DNA of 11,172 bases from Pseudomonadota bacterium (GCA_023389535.1 JAEWEH010000063.1:1-11172); one strand, 5' to 3'. Positions 1 through 6,911 are shown, numbered from the stretch's first letter. The notes: a model not told the origin generated them from the sequence alone. A program made the numbers and translations.

Positions 1-818
1 CCGCCAGCCTCGTTGAATTCGTTCGCGAGCGCAGAGGCAATCGAATTGGACGGCGAGAAGATCGACGACGGCAAGGTGAACGCGTTGCCGATGACAAAGG
101 TCACCGCCATGGTTTCGCCCAGCGCCCGCCCCAGGCCCAACATGATGCCGCCTATCACCCCGCTCTTGGTGTAAGGCAGGACGACCTTCCAGACGACTTC
201 CCATGTCGTGCTGCCCAGGCCATAGGCCGATTCCTTGAGCATGGGAGGCACGAGTTCGAACACATCGCGCATGACCGCGGTGATGAACGGGATGACCATG
301 ATGGACAGGATCAGCCCGGCAGTGAATACACCGATGCCAAAGGGAGGGCCCGAGAATATGTCGCCCAGCACAGGCACGCCCTCGAAAAAATCAATGATGG
401 GGGGCTGTATGTATTGCTGGAACAAAGGAACGAATACAAAAAGCCCCCACATGCCATAAATTATCGAAGGGATGGCCGCCAGCATTTCTATGGCTGTTCC
501 CAAGGGGCGCCGCAGCCACGTCGGCGACAGCTCGGTCAGAAACATGGCGATGCCGAACGATACCGGCACCGCAATCGTCAAGGCCACCAGCGAGGTGACC
601 ACAGTACCCGTGATAGGCACCAATGCCCCGTACACATTCTGAACGGGATCCCAATTATTGGTCCACAGGAAAGCCAGGCCGTGGGCCGCAATGGATTCGC
701 GGCTGCCATACAACAGCGACACGGTAATGGCGCCCAGCAGTATGAACACAAAGAACGCAAACGTACGTGTCAGGTTTTTGAACACCGCGTCCATTAACGC
801 GTTCCGGTTATTTTTCAT
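1..818 (-). CDS. pstC: Phosphate ABC transporter permease PstC (3' end outside window)
   Basis: PstC is one of the two inner-membrane permease subunits of the high-affinity phosphate importer PstSCAB. Reading leftwards from an ATG at 816-818, the frame stays open to the window edge for 272 residues. PstC proteins are usually about 310-340 residues, so the C-terminus is missing. The N-terminus [15 protein letters not shown] leads into a first membrane segment at about residues 16-36. Further hydrophobic segments follow, with PstC-typical stretches such as [19 protein letters not shown]. The ABC-permease coupling (EAA-like) loop reads [20 protein letters not shown] and is followed by [17 protein letters not shown]. 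It lies 170 bp downstream of pstS on the same strand, and pstA and pstB are expected beyond the edge. No good Shine-Dalgarno sequence precedes the ATG, which fits lower expression than PstS. The assignment is secure. Confidence 0.95.
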   Translation of the reverse strand, partial: MKNNRNALMDAVFKNLTRTFAFFVFILLGAITVSLLYGSRESIAAHGLAFLWTNNWDPVQNVYGALVPITGTVVTSLVALTIAVPVSFGIAMFLTELSPTWLRRPLGTAIEMLAAIPSIIYGMWGLFVFVPLFQQYIQPPIIDFFEGVPVLGDIFSGPPFGIGVFTAGLILSIMVIPFITAVMRDVFELVPPMLKESAYGLGSTTWEVVWKVVLPYTKSGVIGGIMLGLGRALGETMAVTFVIGNAFTLPSSIFSPSNSIASALANEFNEAG

Positions 819-858
819 GGTGGATTTTCTGCATTTCGCAAGTCGGCCAAACAAATCG

Positions 859-877
859 GTTCCGGGAACGCCGGAAC
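859..877 (-). other. Stem-loop just upstream of pstC
   Basis: GTTCCGG and CCGGAAC form a perfect 7-bp stem with a 5-nt loop. On the minus strand the stem is followed by a T-rich stretch (CGATTTGTTT). It is the second of two hairpins in the pstS-pstC gap and could act as a weak terminator or an mRNA-end stabiliser. The structure is seen in the sequence; the role is inferred. Confidence 0.45.
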
Positions 878-915
878 AATAATAAGCCAGGCAAAACCCT
901 AATTTTTACACAACA

Positions 916-945
916 AGGACGGTGCCATTTGCACAGCACCGTCCT
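916..945 (-). terminator. Intercistronic stem-loop after pstS, probable attenuator
   Basis: AGGACGGTGC and GCACCGTCCT form a perfect 10-bp, GC-rich stem around a 10-nt loop. It begins 43 bp after the pstS stop codon. In the direction of transcription the stem is followed by TTGTTGTGTAAAAATT, which is T-rich but not a clean U-tract, so termination is likely partial. In pst operons the binding protein is made in large excess over the permeases. A leaky terminator or a 3'-protecting hairpin at this point is a common way to achieve that. The stem is certain; its function is inferred. Confidence 0.6.
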
Positions 946-988
946 GACAGGGAAACCAGCCCGTAATCGGACCATGTTTCCTTGCTGT

Positions 989-2032
989 TTACTTCCAGAT
1001 CGCGCTGCCGTCGGCGGCCTTGATCTCGGCCTTCCAAGATTCTGCAATCTGGCTGGTCACGCTTTCAGGCATGGGGACGTAATCCAGCTCTTCAGCCTGC
1101 TTGGCGCCCTTTTTGAAAGCCCAGTCGAAGAATGCCAGGACTTCCTTGGCGTTCTCCGGCTTGTCCTGCTTCTTGTGCAACAGGATGAAGCTGGCCGAGG
1201 TGACAGGCCAGGATTCAGCGCCAGGTTCGTCGGTCAGAACCACGCCCATGCCGGGCGCGCTCTTCCAGTCGGCATTGGCGGCTGCTGCGGCGAACGCTGC
1301 CTGCGTAGGCTGTACGAATTTGCCGTCCTTGTTCTGCAGCTGGGTCCAGGACAGGTTGTTCTGCTTGGCGTAGGCGTATTCGACATAGCCGATAGAATTC
1401 TTCAGTTGGCGAACGTAGGCGGCCACGCCTTCATTACCCTTGCCACCCTGACCGGTGGGCCACTTCACGGCCTTGCCTTCACCGACCTGCTCTTTCCAGG
1501 CGGGGGATACTTTCGACAGGTAGTTGGTCCAGCCGAAGGTCGTGCCCGAACCGTCCGAGCGGTGCACCACAATGATGGACGTGCTGGGCAGCTTCACGTC
1601 GGGATTGAGCGCCTTGATGGCGGCGTCGTCCCACTTCTTGATCTTGGCCAGGAAAATGTCGGCCAGGACTTGGCCCGACAGCTTCAGTTCGCCCGGCTTG
1701 ATGCCGTCGATGTTGACGACGGGCACCGTGCCGCCGATGATTGCGGGAAACTGGAACAGGCCGTTCTTATCCAGGGCGTCACCCTTCATCGGGTCGTCCG
1801 AAGCACCGAAATCCACGGTCTTGGCGATGATCTGCTGCTGGCCGCCACCCGAGCCGATGGACTGATAATTGATGCGATGACCTGTCTCTTGCTGATATTG
1901 GGCGGCCCACTTGGCGTAAATGGGATAAGGAAAGGATGCGCCGGCACCCGTAATGTCGGCTGCATGGGCCGAGAGTGTAGCGGCGCCGAAAGCAATGCCG
2001 ACCGAAACTTGTAATAGAACGCGTTTTAGCAT
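989..2032 (-). CDS. pstS: Periplasmic phosphate-binding protein PstS
   Basis: PstS binds inorganic phosphate in the periplasm and delivers it to the PstCAB transporter. The product has 347 residues, the usual length. Residues 1-24 (MLKRVLLQVSVGIAFGAATLSAHA) form a Sec signal peptide with an AHA-A cleavage site. The mature protein opens with ADITGAGASFPYPIY, the family's N-terminal phosphate-site motif. Other ligand-site motifs are IGSGGGQQQI (59-68), DFGASDDPM (74-82) and HRSDGSGTT (157-165). The ATG at 2030-2032 is preceded by an AAGAGAG purine run about 7-8 nt upstream. A PHO box and -10 lie about 60-90 bp upstream, so PhoB activation under phosphate limitation is expected. Downstream come two stem-loops and then pstC. 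The identification is secure. Confidence 0.97.
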   Translation of the reverse strand: MLKRVLLQVSVGIAFGAATLSAHAADITGAGASFPYPIYAKWAAQYQQETGHRINYQSIGSGGGQQQIIAKTVDFGASDDPMKGDALDKNGLFQFPAIIGGTVPVVNIDGIKPGELKLSGQVLADIFLAKIKKWDDAAIKALNPDVKLPSTSIIVVHRSDGSGTTFGWTNYLSKVSPAWKEQVGEGKAVKWPTGQGGKGNEGVAAYVRQLKNSIGYVEYAYAKQNNLSWTQLQNKDGKFVQPTQAAFAAAAANADWKSAPGMGVVLTDEPGAESWPVTSASFILLHKKQDKPENAKEVLAFFDWAFKKGAKQAEELDYVPMPESVTSQIAESWKAEIKAADGSAIWK

Positions 2033-2064
2033 AGAGGGGCTCTCTTGATTTGTGACTGATTGAG

Positions 2065-2080
2065 ACAGGCGTTGGCCTGT
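2065..2080 (-). other. Stem-loop at predicted 5' end of pstS mRNA
   Basis: ACAGGC and GCCTGT form a 6-bp stem with a 4-nt loop. It starts about 3 nt after the transcription start predicted from the PHO box promoter (about position 2083 on the minus strand). A hairpin at the very 5' end of an mRNA can protect it from decay, as in the ompA leader. The function is inferred. Confidence 0.4.
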
Positions 2081-2086
2081 ACAACC

Positions 2087-2110
2087 GTCATATTAAGCAT
2101 GCAATATGAC
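2087..2110. repeat. Perfect inverted repeat overlapping the pstS promoter
   Basis: GTCATATT (2087-2094) and AATATGAC (2103-2110) are exact inverted 8-bp arms separated by AAGCATGC. The right arm overlaps the proximal half-site of the PHO box and the left arm overlaps the -10 hexamer. It places a third GTCAT element in the opposite orientation. It may be an accessory regulator or PhoB site, or a chance product of the TATGAC pattern. Confidence 0.4.
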
Positions 2111-2123
2111 ATGTTCGTGACAG
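2090..2123 (-). promoter_or_regulatory. PHO box (PhoB site) and -10 of pstS
   Basis: On the minus strand, CTGTCACGAACATGTCAT (2106-2123) holds two heptamers with an 11-bp period, CTGTCAC and ATGTCAT, against the PhoB consensus CTGTCAT. With the trailing ATTG the 22-bp box spans 2102-2123. Exactly 10 bp after the second heptamer comes TAATAT (2090-2095), a 4/6 match to TATAAT. This is the architecture of PhoB-dependent promoters, where the PHO box replaces the -35. Transcription should start near 2083, giving a leader of about 50 nt. The promoter lies 82 bp past the ppk stop codon, so pstS can be transcribed independently of ppk. Confidence 0.85.
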
Positions 2124-2201
2124 AACGACCTTTTGCAGCAACCATCGACCCCGCAGTGAAAGGCCAGCAGCAGGTTGCGCTAAAGGACGTCCGCACAGGC
2201 C

Positions 2202-4271
2202 CTAGCTAAGCTGTTCGACCAGATACCGGTGCAGATTGAATGGCCGTGCCCGGCTTTTGACCTTGATGTAGTCGCCATTGGGCAAGGCACGCCAAGCCAG
2301 CTGATTGTCGCGCAACGCAAAAGTGAACGCCTCGTTGATGACACGTTTCTTCAAGGCCTTGTCCAATATCGGAAAACTGATTTCCACACGCCTGAAAAAG
2401 TTGCGGTCCATCCAGTCGGCGGATGACAAATACACATTTTCGGCGCCATCATTATAAAAATAAAACACACGCGAATGCTCCAGAAAGCGTCCGACGATAG
2501 ATCTCACCCGTATATTGTCGGACAGCCCCGGCACGCCGGCGCGCAAGGCGCAGGCACCGCGCACGATCAGGTCCACCTTGACGCCCGCCTGGCTGGCTTT
2601 GTACAGCGCATCGATAATGATCGGTTCCAGCAGTGAATTCATCTTGGCCATGATGCGCGCCTTTTTTCCGGCCTTGGCATTGACCACTTCATTCCTGATC
2701 AGGGCGACCATGGTTTCATGCAAGGTGAACGGCGACTGCAGCAGCAGTTTCAAAGGCCGCCGTGCACCCAGTCCAGTCAACAAGGAAAACACCTTGTCCA
2801 TGTCTTCGCACAGCTTCTGGTCCGCCGTCAGCAGTCCAAAGTCCGTATACAGCCTTGCGGTACGGGGATGATAATTGCCCGTACCCAGGTGCCCGTAGCG
2901 GCGGATATGGCCTTTTTCCCGGCGCAACACCAGGGCCATCTTCGCGTGCGTCTTGTGACCGACCACGCCATAGCTGACGTGTGCGCCCACTTCTTCCAGC
3001 TTGGCCGCCCAGTTGATGTTCGTCTGCTCATCGAAACGGGCCATCAATTCGACCACCACGGTGACCTCTTTGCCGGCCTTGGCAGCGGCAAGCAGCAGGC
3101 GCATCAGTTCTGAATCTTCGCCGGTGCGATAGATAGTTTGCTTGATGGCGACCACCGACGGGTCCGTGGCAGCCGCCGTCAGGAAGTTCAGCACCGGCTG
3201 GAAGGACTGATAGGGATGATGCAAGAGCCGGTCGGATTGCGCGATGGCCGCGAAGAGGTCATCCGGGTCGTCGCCCACCGCATCCAAAGGTGGGGGAATC
3301 CTGGGACGATGATCCGGGAAGAGCAGGTCCGGCCGATCCACAACGTTGCACAGTTGCATCAGCCGGGACAGGTTCACCGGACCTTTGACCCGATAGGTAT
3401 CTTGCGGTTGAAGCAGAAACTCTTTCTGCAGGAAGCTTTCCAGGTCGGCCGGCATGGAATGATCGATTTCCAGGCGGACCGCCGCACCGAAATTGCGCTG
3501 GGAAAGCTCCCCCTGCAGCGCCTGCCTGAGGTTGGTGATTTCTTCCTCGTCCACAAAGAGGTCGCTGTTGCGGGTGACCCGCCACTGGTATACCCCTTTG
3601 ACTTCCAGCCCCGGGAACAGCTCGCCGACGAACACCGAAATCAACGCGGACAGCAATATATAGCCGTGCGGTATGCCTGCGATGTCGACCGGCACTTTGA
3701 TCACCCTGGGCAAGGCCCTGGGCGCCTGCACAATGGCGATCGAGGCACTGCGCCCGAACGCGTCCTGGCCGGACAGCGAAACGATGAAGTTCAGGCTTTT
3801 GTTGTAGACACGCGGGAACGGATGGGCCGGGTCCAGCCCGATAGGAGTCAGCATCGGCATGACTTCGCGGTGAAAGCCGGCACGGGCCCAGTCGTGCAAT
3901 GCCTCGGTCCAGGTGGACGGCCCGAGCATGGCAATGCCCTCAGCCTTCAGCTTCGGTATGACCTGCTGGATGAGCAACTCATTCTGCCGGTCTATCAGTT
4001 CGTGGGCGGCCTGCTGTACCCGCTGAAAGGCTTCACCCGGTGTATAGCCGTCGGCGCCGACCAAGCCCGGCGACTGCCTTTGTTGCTCTTTGAGACTGGA
4101 TATCCGTATTTCAAAGAACTCGTCCAGGTTGGAGCTGACAATACACAGGTACCGTAAACGCTCCAGCAAAGGCGTGCTGGGATGTTCGGCCATGGCCAGC
4201 ACCCGCTCATTGAATTTGAGCAGCGACAACTCGCGATTCAACAACGCTGGAGCGGACGAAGAAGGAAGCAT
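2202..4271 (-). CDS. ppk: Polyphosphate kinase 1
   Basis: PPK1 reversibly transfers the ATP gamma-phosphate to a growing inorganic polyphosphate chain through a phosphohistidine intermediate. I start it at the ATG at 4269-4271 (MLPSSSAPALLNRELSLLKF), giving 689 residues, matching the usual size of about 690. The N domain carries NRELSLLKFNERVLAMA and SSNLDEFFEIR (47-56). The catalytic region contains IKQTIYRT (376-383), VELMARFDEQTNINWA (407-422), HKTHAKM (439-445, with the probable phosphoacceptor His442), RRYGHLGTGNYHPRTARLYTD (457-477) and RFLEHSRVFYF (595-605, second conserved His599). The frame remains open 38 codons further upstream, but that extension contains the predicted PHO box promoter and lacks family similarity. 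An AGG lies 6 nt before the chosen ATG. It is followed on the same strand by pstS, with no strong terminator between them, and is divergent from ppx. Confidence 0.96.
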   Translation of the reverse strand: MLPSSSAPALLNRELSLLKFNERVLAMAEHPSTPLLERLRYLCIVSSNLDEFFEIRISSLKEQQRQSPGLVGADGYTPGEAFQRVQQAAHELIDRQNELLIQQVIPKLKAEGIAMLGPSTWTEALHDWARAGFHREVMPMLTPIGLDPAHPFPRVYNKSLNFIVSLSGQDAFGRSASIAIVQAPRALPRVIKVPVDIAGIPHGYILLSALISVFVGELFPGLEVKGVYQWRVTRNSDLFVDEEEITNLRQALQGELSQRNFGAAVRLEIDHSMPADLESFLQKEFLLQPQDTYRVKGPVNLSRLMQLCNVVDRPDLLFPDHRPRIPPPLDAVGDDPDDLFAAIAQSDRLLHHPYQSFQPVLNFLTAAATDPSVVAIKQTIYRTGEDSELMRLLLAAAKAGKEVTVVVELMARFDEQTNINWAAKLEEVGAHVSYGVVGHKTHAKMALVLRREKGHIRRYGHLGTGNYHPRTARLYTDFGLLTADQKLCEDMDKVFSLLTGLGARRPLKLLLQSPFTLHETMVALIRNEVVNAKAGKKARIMAKMNSLLEPIIIDALYKASQAGVKVDLIVRGACALRAGVPGLSDNIRVRSIVGRFLEHSRVFYFYNDGAENVYLSSADWMDRNFFRRVEISFPILDKALKKRVINEAFTFALRDNQLAWRALPNGDYIKVKSRARPFNLHRYLVEQLS

Positions 4272-4300
4272 ATGGAGCCTGTAAAAATAATTAGTCGACT

Positions 4301-4334
4301 TTTTTACTTCATTTTTATGACTGTGCCATGACAG
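4301..4334 (-). promoter_or_regulatory. PHO box (PhoB site) and -10 of ppk
   Basis: On the minus strand, CTGTCATGGCACAGTCAT (4317-4334) contains a perfect CTGTCAT and a 6/7 CAGTCAT with an 11-bp period. With the trailing AAAA the 22-bp box spans 4313-4334. Exactly 10 bp further is TAAAAA (4301-4306), a 4/6 match to the -10 consensus. The predicted start site near 4294 leaves a leader of about 23 nt before the ATG at 4271. The spacing is identical to the pstS promoter in this window. Because this site lies inside the longest open frame for ppk, it argues against the upstream start. Confidence 0.8.
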
Positions 4335-4488
4335 CGATTCATTGCGTCGCTGCATCTGAACAGCGTGTTGCAAGAATCCCCGCACGGCCTCCGTGGTTCC
4401 ATTAAGCGCGCTTCCTTGAATACTATCAAAAAGGATGTTTTTTTCCTTATTTGTTGATCGGATGCAACGATGGTGGCCCTAAGGAACC

Positions 4489-4494
4489 TATAAT
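4489..4494 (+). promoter_or_regulatory. Probable -10 element of ppx
   Basis: A perfect TATAAT lies 30 bp before the ppx ATG, predicting a start near 4501. No convincing -35 is visible at 16-18 bp (the 17-bp position reads AACGAT), and no CTGTCAT repeat is present on the plus strand. The rest of the divergent gap (4335-4488) holds an AT-rich stretch with a weak hairpin at 4428-4451 and a palindrome AAGCGCGCTT at 4404-4413, neither with a clear role. Confidence 0.5.
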
Positions 4495-4524
4495 CCCCTG
4501 GTATTAACCCTTAATCGACCCATC

Positions 4525-6015
4525 ATGGACTACCTACTTGCCGCCGTCGATCTTGGCTCCAACAGTTTTCGGCTGTCCATAGGACGCGTCGTGCAGCAGG
4601 ATGGCAAAGCGCAGATCTATGCCGTTGACAGGCTGAAGGAATCCGTGAGACTTGCCGCGGGCCTGAGCGATGACAAGATCATTGACGAGGAAGCCATTCA
4701 GCGCGCTATTACCGTGCTCGAACGCTTCGGAGAGCGGTTGGCGGGCTTCCACCCCAATCGTGTGCGCGCGGTGGCGACCAACACGTTCCGGATTGCGCGC
4801 AATGTAGCCGATATCCTGCCACGCGCCGAAGCCGCGCTGGGCTTTCCCATCGAGGTGATTGCCGGCCAAGAGGAAGCGCGTCTTATATTTTCGGGCATCA
4901 CGAACGAACTGCCCCCATCCGACAACCGGCGCTTGATGATAGACATCGGCGGGGGCTCCACCGAAGTCATCATAGGCCGGGGCTTCCAGCCGCTGCATCT
5001 GTCTTCGCTCTACATGGGTTGTGTCAGCTATACCCGGCGTTTTTTCCCCGATGGCCGCATCACCGAGGCGCGCATGCAGGAAGCCCAGCTGGCCGCGCAA
5101 CGCGAGCTGGAAGGGATCTCGAAACAATATCGCAAGACCGGATGGCAAGAGGCTTATGGCTCGTCGGGCACCGCCAAGGGCTTGCTCGCGGTCCTGCAGG
5201 AAGGCGGCATGTCGAAGAAAGGCATTACGCTGGACGGCATGGAAAAGCTGAAGGCGAAGCTTGTTCGTGATGGCCGGGTCATCATGAGCGAATTGCCCGG
5301 GCTGAAGTATGACCGCTCGCTGGTGCTGGCCGGCGGCCTGGCCATCATGATGGCGGCTTTCCGCGAATTGAAGATCAAGGCCATGGCGCCCGGCGAAGGC
5401 GCCTTGCGCGTTGGGGTGCTATACGACCTGCTCGGCCGCGATTCCGACCATGACAAGCGCGACGAAACTGTACGGCAATTCCTCAAGCGCTACCACGTCG
5501 ACATGCGGCAAGCGCAACGCGTCCGGACGATCGCGCTCAAGCTGTTTTCGCAACTGAAGCTGGAAGCAAGCCAGGAAACGCAGGAATTGGCCAAGGCCCT
5601 GGAATGGTCAGCCGACTTGCATGAAGTGGGTCTGAGCATCGCCCATGCCGATTATCACAAGCACAGCGCCTACATCCTTGAGCATGCCGATATGCCCGGA
5701 TTTTCGAACGATGACCAGGCTTTGCTGGCCCAATTGGCGCTGGGGCATCACGGCAAAGTCAGCAAACTGCCGGTCCGCGAGCCGACGCGCAACCGCTGGC
5801 TCACACTGCTGTGCCTGCGGCTTGCCGTCTTGCTGTGCCGACGCCGTGAAGATCATCCCGATCTGCCGATATCACTAAGCGTGGATGGCAAGGCCATACA
5901 GCTGCATGTAAAGGAATCATGGCTGGCCAGCCATCCGCTATCGGAGTATTCCCTGCGTTCGGAGAAAAAGGAATGGCACCGTGCGGGCTTTGAACTGGAA
6001 CTGATCGAGACGTAA
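4525..6015 (+). CDS. ppx: Exopolyphosphatase (Ppx/GppA family)
   Basis: Ppx removes terminal phosphates processively from polyphosphate; the related GppA acts on pppGpp. The product is 496 residues, close to the usual 500-513. The N-terminal ASKHA-type ATPase fold shows AAVDLGSNSFRL (6-17), AVATNTFRIARN (82-93), GQEEARLIFSG (114-124, holding the expected catalytic glutamate) and DIGGGSTEVIIG (140-151), followed by GSSGTAKG (212-219). The C-terminal half is the HD-like helical domain, with SADLHEVGLSIAHADYHKHS (362-381) and ALGHHGK (405-411). The length and C-terminal domain favour Ppx over short Ppx1-type proteins, but a GppA activity cannot be excluded. The ATG at 4525 directly precedes the conserved N-terminus, though no strong Shine-Dalgarno is seen. 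It lies opposite ppk and shows no PHO box. Confidence 0.93.
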   Translation: MDYLLAAVDLGSNSFRLSIGRVVQQDGKAQIYAVDRLKESVRLAAGLSDDKIIDEEAIQRAITVLERFGERLAGFHPNRVRAVATNTFRIARNVADILPRAEAALGFPIEVIAGQEEARLIFSGITNELPPSDNRRLMIDIGGGSTEVIIGRGFQPLHLSSLYMGCVSYTRRFFPDGRITEARMQEAQLAAQRELEGISKQYRKTGWQEAYGSSGTAKGLLAVLQEGGMSKKGITLDGMEKLKAKLVRDGRVIMSELPGLKYDRSLVLAGGLAIMMAAFRELKIKAMAPGEGALRVGVLYDLLGRDSDHDKRDETVRQFLKRYHVDMRQAQRVRTIALKLFSQLKLEASQETQELAKALEWSADLHEVGLSIAHADYHKHSAYILEHADMPGFSNDDQALLAQLALGHHGKVSKLPVREPTRNRWLTLLCLRLAVLLCRRREDHPDLPISLSVDGKAIQLHVKESWLASHPLSEYSLRSEKKEWHRAGFELELIET

Positions 6016-6018
6016 TCT

Positions 6019-6058
6019 GCGCGCCGCGTACAGCGGCATGGCGCGCCCGCCGCCTTTT
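6019..6058 (+). terminator. Probable terminator after ppx
   Basis: Four bases after the ppx stop codon, GCGCGCC (6019-6025) pairs with GGCGCGC (6040-6046) around a 14-nt loop. A TTTT run follows at 6055-6058, 8 nt beyond the stem. An alternative inner stem, CCGC/GCGG, is possible. The gap lies between convergent genes, where a terminator is expected. The distance to the T-run makes it a weak example. Confidence 0.5.
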
Positions 6059-6063
6059 ATTAT

Positions 6064-6849
6064 CTATGCTATGCCGAAGTGCCGGCGATAGCGCATGTCC
6101 ATGCGATTGATATCAAGCAGCACGGGGAAGTCCGCCGTATTGAAATCCGGGTCCCAGGCGGGCTCGCCGCAAATAGTGGCGCCCAGTTTCAGATAACCCT
6201 TGATCAGCGGCGGGACGCGCGCGGGCAGCACGCTGTCCAGGCGCTCGACGGGATAACGATGGTGAGGCACCACACGCGGCAATTCATGGTTTATCGCCAT
6301 GGCCTTGCTGGCCGAACGCCATACCTCGGCGGCAGTCACGCCGTCGTCGCGCAGGCTGACGCTGGCGCAGCCCAGCACATACCGAAAGCCGGATGCATGC
6401 ACCAGGCCGGCAATGCCCGACCAAAGCAGCATGATGACGGAACCATTGCGGTGGTCCGCATGCGTGCAGGAACGCCCCACTTCCACGAGTTCATGCTTGA
6501 TGGAACCCAAGCCTGCCAGGTCGAATTCGGATTCCGAGTAATAGCCGCCAGCCTTTCTGGCATTGGCCGGAGTCAGCAAACGGTAAGTGCCGACGACCCT
6601 GCCGGAGTTCACTTCCTTGACCATCAGATGTTCGCACCAGGGATCGTAGCGGTCGGCATCCACGCCATCCACCGCATCGGGGAAGATGGCATTCATTTCT
6701 TCGGTGAACACTTGATAGCGCAGGCGCTGTACCGCTTCGAGTTCTTCGTTGGTACGCGCCAGTCCTAGTGCGAGCCCGTCCGGAGATGAACGGGACCATG
6801 AACTTCCAAGGGATACTTCTTCAGGCTGTATGCGTGTCAGTTCTAGCAT
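6064..6849 (-). CDS. GNAT-fold N-acyltransferase, OlsB/hemolysin-like
   Basis: The product resembles the Acetyltransf_5 branch of the GNAT superfamily, which includes OlsB, the enzyme that transfers a 3-hydroxyacyl chain from acyl-ACP to ornithine in ornithine-lipid synthesis. Proteins of this type are often labelled putative hemolysin. With the ATG at 6847-6849 it has 261 residues. Motifs fitting the family are RLRYQVFTEEM (42-52), DRYDPWCEHLMV (66-77), VVGTYRLL (85-92), YYSESEFDL (103-111), ELVEVGRSC (120-128), PPLIKGYLKLGA (213-224) and CGEPAWDPDFNTADFPVLL (227-245). There is no signal peptide. The start was chosen because ACGGAG sits 6 nt upstream; an ATG six codons earlier (6867) lies in a hairpin and has no such site. 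It follows glmM by 62 bp on the same strand. No olsA acyltransferase is visible here, so the substrate is unproven. Confidence 0.75.
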   Translation of the reverse strand: MLELTRIQPEEVSLGSSWSRSSPDGLALGLARTNEELEAVQRLRYQVFTEEMNAIFPDAVDGVDADRYDPWCEHLMVKEVNSGRVVGTYRLLTPANARKAGGYYSESEFDLAGLGSIKHELVEVGRSCTHADHRNGSVIMLLWSGIAGLVHASGFRYVLGCASVSLRDDGVTAAEVWRSASKAMAINHELPRVVPHHRYPVERLDSVLPARVPPLIKGYLKLGATICGEPAWDPDFNTADFPVLLDINRMDMRYRRHFGIA

Positions 6850-6861
6850 GCGTCGCTCCGT

Positions 6862-6892
6862 AAACATTCCGCATTATGCGTAGCGAATGTTT
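6862..6892 (-). other. Hairpin in glmM-acyltransferase gap
   Basis: AAACATTC (6862-6869) pairs exactly with GAATGTTT (6885-6892). Inside it, CGCA (6870-6873) pairs with TGCG (6877-6880) around a 3-nt loop, leaving a one-sided bulge TAGC. On the minus strand the 3' arm is directly followed by ACGGAG, the ribosome binding site of the acyltransferase gene. There is no U-tract, so a simple terminator is unlikely. A translational or RNA-processing role is possible but inferred. Confidence 0.5.
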
Positions 6893-6911
6893 CAGGTTTC
6901 TGACGCTCACA

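Noticed and set aside
929..2014. 361-codon plus-strand open frame opposite pstS
   Set aside because: It is antisense to a secure pstS gene, has no recognisable motif or plausible start context, and long antisense frames are common opposite GC-rich coding sequence.
2138..2178. GCAACC/GGTTGC pairing as a ppk terminator
   Set aside because: Only 6 bp with a 29-nt loop and no T-run; not a credible terminator.
3138..4157. 339-codon plus-strand open frame opposite ppk
   Set aside because: It mirrors the PPK1 coding frame and its translation is rich in Arg, Gln, Gly and His with no domain; it is a codon-bias shadow.
4404..4413. Palindrome AAGCGCGCTT in the ppk-ppx gap
   Set aside because: A single short palindrome in GC-rich DNA, not positioned relative to either promoter in a recognisable way.
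6850..6911. Possible PHO box upstream of the acyltransferase gene
   Set aside because: The best pair of heptamers on the minus strand (GCGTCAG and CTGAAAC, 11-bp period) matches only 4/7 each, within chance, and part of it overlaps the glmM stop region.
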